This document shows, in pieces, positions 9,093 through 16,863 of a stretch of DNA of 64,000 nt. Position numbers and translations under genes: made by a program. Under the pieces are notes generated by a model. It was given only the letters and a program-made list of their open reading frames with translations, was not told the origin of the DNA and did not search any database. Positions within the stretch are counted from its first letter, which is position 1; the number at the start of each line of letters is the position of its first letter. Origin of the DNA: Streptomyces fradiae ATCC 10745 = DSM 40063 (GTDB lineage: Bacteria > Actinomycetota > Actinomycetes > Streptomycetales > Streptomycetaceae); assembly GCF_008704425.1 (NCBI RefSeq), contig NZ_CP023696.1, positions 1,846,501 through 1,910,500 on the forward strand, in the 5' to 3' direction.

Positions 9093-9428
9093 CTACTCGC
9101 TTTCACTCTTCGTGATCTCGACGGACTGGGTGGGGATCGTCAGGCGGACCAGGCCGGACCCGGACGGGTCGAGGACGACCTCGATCGTCTCGGCCTGGAT
9201 CAGCCAGGGGAACGGCCGGCCGTCGATCTCGACGCCGGTACCGGGCTGGACGCGGATGGACTGGGCGAGCGGCACGTCGGCCGCCGCCCGGACCCGCGGT
9301 GTCTGCTCCTGCAGAAGCGCGGCCACGACCCGGCTGCGCAGGTGCGCCGGGAGTACCTCGCCTTCCTTGAGCAGGCCGAGCTCTCGGGCCTTGCGGGCCA
9401 CGTCCGCGTCGGTGACGGTCAGGCGCAT
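9093..9428 (-). CDS. Conserved phage protein between major tail and chaperone genes
   Basis: 111 aa from ATG 9428. The N-terminal part (TVTDADVARKARELGLLKEGEVLPAHLRSRVVAALL, written here as its helical span 3-38) is helical; the rest is beta-rich with FPWLIQAETIEVVLD and RLTIPTQSVEITKSESE at the end. It ends 4 nt before the start of the tail chaperone and follows the attenuator-like hairpins after the major tail gene. Function unknown; possibly a tail assembly cofactor. Confidence 0.55.
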   Translation of the reverse strand: MRLTVTDADVARKARELGLLKEGEVLPAHLRSRVVAALLQEQTPRVRAAADVPLAQSIRVQPGTGVEIDGRPFPWLIQAETIEVVLDPSGSGLVRLTIPTQSVEITKSESE

Positions 9429-9450
9429 GTCGCGGTTCCCTTCCCCTTGA

Positions 9451-9506
9451 TCGCGGTTCGCTGGTACCGGGGCGCGGGCGAACCGCGACGAACTCCCGCG
9501 CCCCGG
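9451..9506 (-). terminator. Two mutually exclusive hairpins after the major tail gene
   Basis: Arms 9467-9478/9495-9506 form a perfect 12-bp GC stem just past the major tail stop. Arms 9451-9461/9478-9488 form a perfect 11-bp stem that uses part of the same loop. The two structures cannot form fully together. This could act as a partial terminator or processing site that lowers expression after the abundant major tail protein. Confidence 0.5.
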
Positions 9507-9511
9507 CGCTC

Positions 9512-10279
9512 TCAGGAGACGGTGACGGTGCTCGTGTCGGTCATCCCGCCGTACGAGCCGGTGACGGTCGCCGTGCCGGCCGCGATGCCGGTGACGAACC
9601 CCGACGACACGGTGGCCGCCGCCGGGTCGGACGACGACCAGGAGCACGCCGAGGTGACGTCCTGCGTGGAGGCGTCGTCGTACGTCGCGGTCGCCACCAG
9701 CGCACCGATCTCCCCGACCGTCAGTGGCAGCGACGCCGGCGTGATGGCGAGGGACTGCAGCACCGGTGTCTCCTGCCGGTCGAACAGCACCCCGTCCGAG
9801 GTGGGGAAGATCGTCGCGGCGATCGTCGCCGACTCCAGGTCCGTCTCGTTCTCGCCGCGGTCGCCGTCGAGGTTGCACTCGGCGTACTGCGCGGTGACCA
9901 GGCGCCGCTTCTTGGTGCCCTCGCGGACCTCGAACGCGACGAGGACCTGCTTCGGGCGGGGGACCTTGAGCTGCGTGGCGGTGCTGCCCGGCCACACCAG
10001 GCGCCGCACCGTCGCGTTGTCCTCCAGCGCCGTGAAGGACTTGGTCAGCTTGAAGTGGGTGCGGCTCGTCTTCACGAGGATGCCGCCCCACGCGTACTTG
10101 TCGTCGGTGTCCTCCTCGCGCGACTCGGGGAATCCCTCGTCGCCGTCGAGGAGCCCGACGAGTTCCCACTGCGGGCCGAACGGGGTGTCGACGTCGGCGG
10201 GCAGGGGCGCGGACAGGTCGAAGGACACGTACACGTCAGCGTCGGTCCACAGGTTCGCCTTGGTGGGGTCGCCGGCCAT
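9512..10279 (-). CDS. Major tail tube protein with C-terminal Ig-like (Big_2) domain
   Basis: 255 aa, ATG 10279 with a strong AAGGAGG upstream. Residues about 1-170 are the tube domain (MAGDPTKANLWTDADVYVSF; WELVGLLDGDEGF; LVTAQYAECNLDG). Residues about 175-255 are a bacterial Ig-like group 2 domain, with LAITPASLPLTVGE, CSWSSSDPAAATVSSG and GTATVTGSYGG, joined by a short linker. The strong ribosome site and the hairpins after the stop fit an abundant structural protein. Ig domains on tube subunits decorate the tail surface and are thought to bind host surface sugars weakly. Confidence 0.9.
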   Translation of the reverse strand: MAGDPTKANLWTDADVYVSFDLSAPLPADVDTPFGPQWELVGLLDGDEGFPESREEDTDDKYAWGGILVKTSRTHFKLTKSFTALEDNATVRRLVWPGSTATQLKVPRPKQVLVAFEVREGTKKRRLVTAQYAECNLDGDRGENETDLESATIAATIFPTSDGVLFDRQETPVLQSLAITPASLPLTVGEIGALVATATYDDASTQDVTSACSWSSSDPAAATVSSGFVTGIAAGTATVTGSYGGMTDTSTVTVS

Positions 10280-10333
10280 GGCGCCTCCTTCGGGATCAGA
10301 AAAGGGGGGAGAGAGGGGGGCGTCGCGGTTCGG

Positions 10334-10753
10334 CTACAGCAGCACGGGCCGCACGTTCGCGAGGACCGTGAACGTCGACAGGTCGATGCCGGTGTCCGGG
10401 TCGACCGCCGGGAGCGGGCCGGTCGCCGGCCGCACCCCGCGGATCACGTCACCGGAGTGGACGATCCACAGGCCCTGGCAGAGCATCGCCAGGTCGTGGG
10501 CTTGGTCCTCGTCGACGTGCCACACGGTGCAGCGCAGCGTGCAGCGGGAGTTCGCCATCGAGGAGTGGGGCAAGTCGGAGTCCTTGCGGACCAGCACATA
10601 CGGCAGACGCGGCGTCTCCGGGCTCCGGTCGGTGGGCACCCGCGTGCCCACCGTGGCGCCCGCCGCGTGAGGCTCCGGCCGCCCTGCCAAAGCCTCACGC
10701 AGCACCCGCGCCGCCGCGGCCTGCACGTCCGGGAACGCGGTGAGCGGCTTCAT
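10334..10753 (-). CDS. Tail terminator-like / tail completion protein
   Basis: 139 aa. The N terminus (FPDVQAAAARVLREALAGRP) is a helix, followed by alternating strands (PYVLVRKDS; CTLRCTVWHVDEDQAHDLAMLCQGL) as in the DUF3168-like tail terminators that cap the tail tube and join it to the head. It lies immediately before the major tail gene and overlaps the preceding gp10-like gene by 4 nt. Assigned mostly by position. Confidence 0.6.
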   Translation of the reverse strand: MKPLTAFPDVQAAAARVLREALAGRPEPHAAGATVGTRVPTDRSPETPRLPYVLVRKDSDLPHSSMANSRCTLRCTVWHVDEDQAHDLAMLCQGLWIVHSGDVIRGVRPATGPLPAVDPDTGIDLSTFTVLANVRPVLL

Positions 10754-11037
10754 CGGCCCGCCCGCCAGTCCCGGACCTCGATCCCGAGCTCACCCGCCGC
10801 CCGGGTCAGTACGCCGTCGCGCGCCTGCCAGCCCATGCCGCGCACGTCGGCGATCGTGACGCTCGCCGCGCCACGGTCGGTGGTGTACTTCCTCGTCCGC
10901 ACCAGCGTGCCGGGCGGCAGCTTGGCCCGGACGCGGGCACGGACGTCCTCGGCGACGCCGTCGACCATCGCCCGCACCTCGGGCCCGCCGAGGAACTCGC
11001 GGATGCCCCGCGCGTCGAGGACCAGCCGCTGCAGCAT
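10750..11037 (-). CDS. HK97 gp10-like head-tail connector protein
   Basis: 95 aa, small and basic. A helical start (LDARGIREFLGGPEVRAMVDGVAEDVRARV) leads to LPPGTLVRTRKYTTDRGAASVTI. This layout matches the HK97 gp10-like family in size and in position between the head-tail stopper and tail terminator genes. Length is somewhat short for the family. Confidence 0.55.
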   Translation of the reverse strand: MLQRLVLDARGIREFLGGPEVRAMVDGVAEDVRARVRAKLPPGTLVRTRKYTTDRGAASVTIADVRGMGWQARDGVLTRAAGELGIEVRDWRAGR

Positions 11038-11046
11038 CGGCGCCTC

Positions 11047-11400
11047 CTATCCGGTGACCCGCTTCAGGTTGAACTCGACGTGGTGGACGCCACCGACCAC
11101 GGGGTCCGGCCAGCGGGCGACATCGCCGTCGACCTGGTAGACCTCGCCGCGCCACTCAATGCGGTCCCGCGCGGTGACGTCGAGGTCGACGCCCTCGTCG
11201 GACTGCACCCGCAGCCCGGTGATGACCGCGTTCCGGTCGTCGTCGGTGCTCTCCGCCTGCACGCGCGGCTGAACATTCAACCCGCTGAGGGCCAGCCGGT
11301 CGACCGCGCCGGGCGACCAGTCCTCCACCCCGTCCGGGTTGCCGCGCGTCGGCGTCCGGCCGGCGCGGATCCGTACCGCGGTCTCGGTGAACCAGCCCAT
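11047..11400 (-). CDS. Head-tail stopper-like connector
   Basis: 117 aa from ATG 11400, which overlaps the previous gene's TGA (ATGA). The predicted beta-barrel sequence has RIEWRGEVYQVDGDV and VHHVEFNLKRV near the C terminus, the usual signature of small head closure or stopper proteins (gp16/SPP1-like). It would sit between the adaptor ring and the tail terminator. Position-based with moderate sequence support. Confidence 0.55.
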   Translation of the reverse strand: MGWFTETAVRIRAGRTPTRGNPDGVEDWSPGAVDRLALSGLNVQPRVQAESTDDDRNAVITGLRVQSDEGVDLDVTARDRIEWRGEVYQVDGDVARWPDPVVGGVHHVEFNLKRVTG

Positions 11401-11954
11401 CACAGGTCCCCGCTCGTGCGGACCTTGTGCCGCTGCACAGCCTTGTCCCACTGGTCGGTCACGCCGATCGCCTGCTGCGCCCCGTAGGTGACCGACTGCC
11501 CGCCGACCGCCTTGGACGCCACCCCGATCGGGATCTTGTACATGGCGGCAGCCTTGTCGAGGACCGCCTCGGCGATGTCCTCAGGCACGACCGCCCAGCC
11601 GTGGGAGTACACCACCGTCGCGCACCGCAGCCGGTCCGGCCATCGTCCGCCGCCCGCCCGCCGCAGCACCCCGGAGGGCGACCACTCGTAGTCGGCGCCC
11701 TCGGCCAGCAGCACCCCGTCGAGGGTGACGCTGGTGACCGCGGTGGTGGGCCAGACCGGCAGCAGCAGCGAGCTGCGTCCCGTCCCGTCCAGCACGACCG
11801 TGTCGTCCTCGACCAGCGTCACCCGGTGGCCGACGGCGCCCCGGAACCGGCGCGAGGCGTTACGCAGCTGCAGCAGCAGCCGCGGGTCGTCGGCCGGGGC
11901 GCCGACCAGCACAGCGAGCTCGGCCGGGTCGGCGAGGTAGTCGTCAGCCGGCAC
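11400..11954 (-). CDS. Head-tail adaptor (connector) protein
   Basis: 184 aa from GTG 11954, which overlaps the end of the preceding gene by 11 nt; an ATG at 12032 would give a longer form with an Ala/Arg-rich leader. DDYLADPAELAVLVG and LLLQLRNASRRFRGAVGH form the helical core of HK97 gp6-like adaptors. The middle is a beta domain (TVVLDGTGRSSLLLPVWP; VTSVTLDGVLL) and the C-terminal helix includes IAEAVLDKAAAMYKIP. It would bind the portal from below. Confidence 0.65.
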   Translation of the reverse strand: MPADDYLADPAELAVLVGAPADDPRLLLQLRNASRRFRGAVGHRVTLVEDDTVVLDGTGRSSLLLPVWPTTAVTSVTLDGVLLAEGADYEWSPSGVLRRAGGGRWPDRLRCATVVYSHGWAVVPEDIAEAVLDKAAAMYKIPIGVASKAVGGQSVTYGAQQAIGVTDQWDKAVQRHKVRTSGDL

Positions 11955-12411
11955 CGCCCGGCCCGCCGTCCGTGCCGGTGGAGTCGCCCGCATCCCCGCC
12001 GCCGCCCGCAGCGCCCGTGGTGGGCGTGCCATGGGTGGTGACGACGGTCGTCGACGGCGGGATCTCCGTACGGCGCCGACGGCCGCCCTTGTTCGCGGAG
12101 GCCGGACGGGCCTTGTTCTGCGCCGTGCCGGCCTTGGCCTCGGACGCGTCGTCGGGCAGCTCGACCGTCTCCACGGGCGGCGCCTCGCCGAGCACGTCGT
12201 CTTCGCCGAGCCCGAGCCGCTGTGCGTCCTGGCTGGTCAGCTTCAGCACCGTCCCGCGGTACCGGTACTTCCTGAGCGGTCCGCCCACGGCGGACACCTC
12301 CCTCATGTTGGCGTCGACAGGGACCGTGTCCGACGGCGGCCCGCACACGGCGTGGGTTGCGCCGCATGCGGGACACCGGCCGGACGGGGTCCGCTGCGTG
12401 AACAGGGCCAC
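11944..12411 (-). CDS. Small head-module protein with CPACG knuckle and disordered tail
   Basis: 155 aa. The N terminus has CPACGATHAVC, a possible zinc knuckle. The middle contains LRKYRYRGTVLKLTSQDAQRLGL, like the short beta-helix segment of Rho-N/peptidyl type modules. From about residue 80 the chain becomes low-complexity Gly/Thr/Asp. It lies between capsid and adaptor, where small decoration or assembly proteins are often found. No family recognised. Confidence 0.5.
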   Translation of the reverse strand: MALFTQRTPSGRCPACGATHAVCGPPSDTVPVDANMREVSAVGGPLRKYRYRGTVLKLTSQDAQRLGLGEDDVLGEAPPVETVELPDDASEAKAGTAQNKARPASANKGGRRRRTEIPPSTTVVTTHGTPTTGAAGGGGDAGDSTGTDGGPGGAG

Positions 12412-12417
12412 CGCGGA

Positions 12418-13746
12418 TCAGGCGGCGAGGTCGACCTCGACGAACGCGTTCGGCTGGATCACACCGAACGCGGCGCGCATCTCCGCCAGGATGACGACGA
12501 GGTTCCGCACGAAGAAGTCCAGGTGGGAGTCGGTCATCTGGATGGTGGCCTGCTCGCGGTCCCACAGGATCGCCTTGCGGAAGTCACCGACGTAGGCGGT
12601 GCCGACCGGCACGGACTCGGTCTCGACGATCGGCATGTTCCACACCGTCTGCGCGGAGCCGACGCTTGCCGGGCCACCGAAGTAGAACCGGCCCTCCAGG
12701 TCCTGGGTGAGGTCCAGGGTCTCCAGGTCGGTCGGGTGCATCAGCACGCCGTTGGGGTTGGACCGGCCGACGGTGCGGACCTTCGTCTTGGCCTTGCGGA
12801 GCGTGGTGAGCAGGTTCGTGTCGAACGCCTGCGCCTGCACGCCGCTGACGTTGGCGATGCCCTCGAAGTTCTCGCCGGTCCCGTCGCCCTGGACCATCTG
12901 GTCTTCGAGCTCCTCCTCCAGGCCGTAGCGGAGGAACGCGTCGATCAGGGTCACGACCTGCGCGGCGTCGGACACCGCGCGCTTGGTGATCGGCATCCAG
13001 TGCGCGATCGTCCGCACGGGCGCCTGGACCTTGACCGCGGCGAGCGCCGACTCCGGCTTGTAGCCGCCGCCGGCGGGCTGCACCAGGGCGCCGGCGGTGC
13101 CCGGAGCGGTCGGGGCGTCTGCGGTCGTCGCCTCGGCGACCGGCGCCGCGTTGTTCGTGAACGACGTCATGCGGACGTACTCGACGCTGTCGGACGTGGT
13201 CGTTCCCTGCGTGACGAGCTGCCGCAGACGCAGGGGCCGCTGGAAGGCGTCCAGGCCGACCTGCAGGCCGAGCTGGTCCGGCACGACGAACGCGCCACCG
13301 GACGTGTCGGACGCGCCGGTCACCAGCGCCTTGAACCCGGCCAGGCCCGACTGCACGCGCTGCTTCGCCCCGAACTGACCGTTCGGCGCGGTGGCCAGGA
13401 GGGACTTGTACTCGGCGCTCTCGATGAACTGCTGACCGATCGACTTGCCCCGGGACGGCAGCTCGAACCCCGACGCCGTCCGCCGCTTGCCGTCGTCGTC
13501 CGTCTTCGCGTTCAGGGCGATGTCGTCGCCGAGCTCCATCAGGGAGCGGCGCAGCTCCTCGTTGCCCTTGAGCTTCTCGATCTCGGCCTTCGCCGCGGTG
13601 GCCTTGGCCATGTACTCGCGGAGCTGGCCGGCTTCCTCGGCGGTGAAGTCGCGGTCCTCCTGCTCGCACTTCGCGGCGACCTTCCGGGCCTCCATCGCCC
13701 AGTGCTTCGCCTCGTCGATCCAGTCCTGCATGGTCTTGCTGGGCAT
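12418..13746 (-). CDS. HK97-type major capsid protein
   Basis: 442 aa, ATG 13746 with GAGGT upstream. Residues about 1-75 form a charged coiled coil (the delta/scaffold domain removed by the prohead protease). The mature part starts near residue 110 and has classic HK97-fold phrases: GGAFVVPDQ, RQLVTQGTT, VEYVRMTSF, PITKRAVSDA, VQGDGTGENFEGI and VGDFRKAILWDRE. It follows the protease gene with a 3-nt gap. This protein builds the icosahedral shell. Confidence 0.93.
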   Translation of the reverse strand: MPSKTMQDWIDEAKHWAMEARKVAAKCEQEDRDFTAEEAGQLREYMAKATAAKAEIEKLKGNEELRRSLMELGDDIALNAKTDDDGKRRTASGFELPSRGKSIGQQFIESAEYKSLLATAPNGQFGAKQRVQSGLAGFKALVTGASDTSGGAFVVPDQLGLQVGLDAFQRPLRLRQLVTQGTTTSDSVEYVRMTSFTNNAAPVAEATTADAPTAPGTAGALVQPAGGGYKPESALAAVKVQAPVRTIAHWMPITKRAVSDAAQVVTLIDAFLRYGLEEELEDQMVQGDGTGENFEGIANVSGVQAQAFDTNLLTTLRKAKTKVRTVGRSNPNGVLMHPTDLETLDLTQDLEGRFYFGGPASVGSAQTVWNMPIVETESVPVGTAYVGDFRKAILWDREQATIQMTDSHLDFFVRNLVVILAEMRAAFGVIQPNAFVEVDLAA

Positions 13747-13749
13747 GTG

Positions 13750-14694
13750 CTACCTCATCTCCGTGAGCGCGTCGTCGAGCAGGAACAGCTCGACCTCGGT
13801 TCGCAGACGTGAGGCGGCGGCGGCCTTGGCGGCGTCCTCGGGGGAGGGCGCTTCGCGGAGGTCCGGCGTGGTCTCGTCAGTGCTGCTGTCGGTGGTGCGG
13901 TTGGCGGCCGGCTCGCTCTTGGTGAGCTCGGCGGCCACGAGCCGGGCGACCAGGGCCCGCAGCTCGTCGTCGTCCGGTAGTCCCTTGGCGGGCGAGGACT
14001 GAGGCTCGGCGGACGGCGTGGTGCCGTCGGCCGCCGGTCCCGGCCGGCCGGTCTGGTCCGGAGTCGTGTGCTTCTCGGGGGTCGCGGACGCGAGGACCTC
14101 GCCGATCGCGTCGTGCGCCGACTTCAGGGTGTCGTAGTTGGCCTGGGACAGGACCCGGCCGGCCTTCGCGCCGCGCACGAGCCCGGCAGCCTTCGCGGCG
14201 AGGAGCTCGGTCTCCTGGTTCGCGCCGACGAGGCACGGCCCGACCTCGTGCAGCCTCAGCTTGCGCAGCTCCCAGTACCCGCCCCACCGGTTCTCGTCGT
14301 CCTTCACCCACGCCGATTCGATCTCGTCGTACGCGAAGGAGAACTGCGTGACCCTGCGCCCCTTCAGCAGCCGGTACACCTGATCGGCGGTCGGGTTGAC
14401 GCCGAGGTCATCGATCTGCCCGAGGACCTCCAGGCCCTCCAGCGTCTCCGTCGCCCGAACGACGGTCCCGATGTGGGCGAACGGATCACCCCAGTTGTGC
14501 GACCAGATCACCGGGATCGGGTCGCCCTTCGCCGACCACTCGGCGAGGGTCTCGGTGAACGCGCCCGGCCGGACGACGTCCCCCATCGAGTCCTCGTTGC
14601 CGAACACCGAGACGAGCGCGAGGAACTGTCCCTCGGCCAGCCCGTCGGCGACGCCCGCGGCCTTCACCCGAGCGGTGAAATCCTTCGTGCGCAC
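13750..14694 (-). CDS. Prohead protease (HK97 family)
   Basis: 314 aa. The GTG at 14694 is preferred over ATG 14712 because AGGAGG lies 6 nt before it, inside the end of the portal gene. The protease domain (about 10-175) shows VIWSHNW with the catalytic His and RVTQFSFAYD with the Ser, as in U35 proteases. LHEVGPCLVGANQET is also typical. The C-terminal 130 residues are charged and low-complexity and may act as an internal scaffold. It matures the capsid by cutting the delta domain. Confidence 0.88.
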   Translation of the reverse strand: MRTKDFTARVKAAGVADGLAEGQFLALVSVFGNEDSMGDVVRPGAFTETLAEWSAKGDPIPVIWSHNWGDPFAHIGTVVRATETLEGLEVLGQIDDLGVNPTADQVYRLLKGRRVTQFSFAYDEIESAWVKDDENRWGGYWELRKLRLHEVGPCLVGANQETELLAAKAAGLVRGAKAGRVLSQANYDTLKSAHDAIGEVLASATPEKHTTPDQTGRPGPAADGTTPSAEPQSSPAKGLPDDDELRALVARLVAAELTKSEPAANRTTDSSTDETTPDLREAPSPEDAAKAAAASRLRTEVELFLLDDALTEMR

Positions 14695-14695
14695 G

Positions 14696-16609
14696 TCAGC
14701 CCTCCTTCGCATAGTCGAGAGTGCAGTTGCAGTTCACGAGCTCCTTGACCCGGCCCGACCCGTCGCCCGGCCAGCGCAGCCCGTTGGAGAACACGTCGTC
14801 GATCGCGACCCGCTCCCCGTCCATCGCCCGATGCGACGGCCGCGGGTTCTTCCCCCCGGTCCGCCACACCTTCACCGTCAGCCCGGACGCCCCGGCCGCG
14901 TCGTGACTGCCGAACGACCGGGTCTCCGTCGCCGCGGTCTCCGCCCGAGCCGCCGCCGACGTCGCCCAGTCGGCGCCCGCCGATACCAGGCCCGCCCGCC
15001 AGTCGCCGCCCTCCGTCTGCACGGCCGCGACCGCCAGCCGCCCGGCCTCCTCGTGCTGCTCGGCGTGCGACGCGGCCGCCGCGAGGATCCACGCGAACAT
15101 CACGTCCGCCGACCAGCCCTCAGCCTCTGGATTCCACACATCCAGCACCGCCCACGCCCCGAGCTGCGCCAGCCGGAACCCGTACTCCGCCAGCAGCGCG
15201 GTGAGCTGCGCGAGACGGTCCTCGTGCCCCTCCGCCCACAGCTCCAGCAGTGCCGGCACCCCGTCCGCTTTCGCGCCCGCGGCCCGCTGCAGGGCCTCGG
15301 TCTGCCGCTCGGTCCAGCGCACCAGCGCATCCGCGAACTCCTCGCGCGCCCCGGCTTCCGTGCCCAGCCCTTCCGGCCGGGCGCTCTTGACGGCACGGCG
15401 CGGCAGCCGGGCCTTCGGCGCCGTGTCCCGCGGCGACGCCAGACCGCCGGCGGTCACGTTCAGCGGCACGATCAACTCGTCGCCGCCCTCCACCCGGGGC
15501 AGGTTGTTCCGCGCGCGGATCTCGTTGCGCGTCATCCACGGCCCGCCCGCCGCAGTGGACGCCGCAGCCGCCTGCTCCTCGAAGCTCCCGCGCATCTTCG
15601 CCGCGATGTTGAACTCCACGTACACGTCGTCGGGGTCCTCCAGGTCCGGCAGGACCTGCGCGACGAACTCCTGCTCCAGCATCGCCAGCCACGGCCCCAG
15701 CGTGTCCTGGTACAGGTGGGCGTGCTGCTCCTTGATGTTGGAGTACGTGGCGTGGTCGAGGATCCCGATCAGCGGCGGCGGGATGAAGTAGGCCGCGGCG
15801 CACTCCTCCCGCGTCAGCTTCCGGCTCTCGATGTACTGGGCCTGCTCCGGGTTGAAGCCGACCGTCTCGTACTCCATGCCGTCCTCGAGGATCGGCGTGC
15901 CGCCCTCCGACCCGCCACCGTCAGCGAACGCCCGCCACATCTCCCGGAACCGGCGCTTCTCCTCCGGGCTCCAGTCGGGCGCGTCCGCCGGCCGGGTGAT
16001 GACCCCGGTCATGCGGGCGCCGCCCTTCCACATCTTCGCCCGGTGCTTGGCCGCCTCGTCCGCTTCGAGGAGCAGCTCGCGCAGCGACTCGATCGGCGAG
16101 TCACCGGCGACCAGGTCGTGCGGCGAGTAGCCGTGGATGTGCACGACCTGATCAGGAGTGAGCTGCTGGCCGCTCGCCGTCTCGAACACCTCCGGAGCGA
16201 TCCAGTTCCCGCCGTACGGGCGGATCAGCGTCGGCGGCACCGGCAGGATCCGCAGCCGCCCGTTCAACCGCAGCTTGATCCCGTACCACGTGTCGTACAG
16301 GGCGATGTCCGACACGATCCGCTCGACGAACCGGTACTGCGTCAGCCCCGGCATCGGCTCCGCCAGCAGCCGCGCCATCTCATGGTCGTGCAGCCGCTCC
16401 CGGTCGGTGTCGGACAGCCTGCGGAACGTGTGGATGCCGAGCTGGGCGACGTTCCGGGCGAGGAACCCGATCACCGTCCGCACCTGCGGCTGACGCCGCC
16501 AGATCTCCGCGTACTCCCACGGCGCCGCCCGGATCAGCGGCGGCGCATACCCGGTGCTGACGCCGGCGCCCGTGACGGCGAGCTCACCGGAGGACACGAC
16601 GAACGACAT
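14696..16609 (-). CDS. Portal protein fused to a MuF-like minor head domain
   Basis: 637 aa, about 200 longer than a usual HK97 portal. Residues about 25-400 are the portal: REECAAAYFIPPPLIG, YSNIKEQHAHLYQDTLGPW and PWMTRNEIRARNNLPRVEGG. Residues about 430-637 are a different domain ending in KVWRTGGKNPRPSHRAMDGE, FSNGLRWPGD and VNCNCTL, the signature of the Mu F-like (SPP1 gp7) minor head family. Fusion would tie one ejected or internal head protein to each portal subunit. Both borders are set by overlaps: ATG over the preceding TGA and a stop 2 nt before the protease GTG. Confidence 0.88.
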   Translation of the reverse strand: MSFVVSSGELAVTGAGVSTGYAPPLIRAAPWEYAEIWRRQPQVRTVIGFLARNVAQLGIHTFRRLSDTDRERLHDHEMARLLAEPMPGLTQYRFVERIVSDIALYDTWYGIKLRLNGRLRILPVPPTLIRPYGGNWIAPEVFETASGQQLTPDQVVHIHGYSPHDLVAGDSPIESLRELLLEADEAAKHRAKMWKGGARMTGVITRPADAPDWSPEEKRRFREMWRAFADGGGSEGGTPILEDGMEYETVGFNPEQAQYIESRKLTREECAAAYFIPPPLIGILDHATYSNIKEQHAHLYQDTLGPWLAMLEQEFVAQVLPDLEDPDDVYVEFNIAAKMRGSFEEQAAAASTAAGGPWMTRNEIRARNNLPRVEGGDELIVPLNVTAGGLASPRDTAPKARLPRRAVKSARPEGLGTEAGAREEFADALVRWTERQTEALQRAAGAKADGVPALLELWAEGHEDRLAQLTALLAEYGFRLAQLGAWAVLDVWNPEAEGWSADVMFAWILAAAASHAEQHEEAGRLAVAAVQTEGGDWRAGLVSAGADWATSAAARAETAATETRSFGSHDAAGASGLTVKVWRTGGKNPRPSHRAMDGERVAIDDVFSNGLRWPGDGSGRVKELVNCNCTLDYAKEG

Positions 16610-16851
16610 CAGCCACCCCCGCCCGCCAGCACCTGCGTGAACTCCACCCGCGACCGCTCGATGACGACCTCGCCGTCCACCGGCTGCGGCGCCCGCCCGG
16701 CCTCCAGCAGCTGCGCGTCACGCAGCACGAGGAGCGGGCCGCGCTGCGCCCACAGAATCCCGTTGAACGCCTTGTCGGCGAGGTTGACGACCACGCGGTG
16801 CCGGACCGCGGTACGGCGCCATGCGAACCACCTGAACACGAGCGCCCCCAA
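16609..16851 (-). CDS. Small conserved protein between terminase and portal
   Basis: 80 aa, basic at the start (FRWFAWRRTAVRHRVVVNL), then FNGILWAQRGPLLVLRDAQLLE. It overlaps the portal start by ATGA and starts 12 nt after the terminase stop. Small proteins of this kind occur at this place in many Streptomyces phages. The function is unknown. Confidence 0.55.
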   Translation of the reverse strand: MGALVFRWFAWRRTAVRHRVVVNLADKAFNGILWAQRGPLLVLRDAQLLEAGRAPQPVDGEVVIERSRVEFTQVLAGGGG

Positions 16852-16863
16852 CCTTCCGGCCGC

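Noticed and set aside
12031..13812. Plus-strand frame across the capsid gene
   Set aside because: Antisense of the HK97 capsid; no plausible protein.
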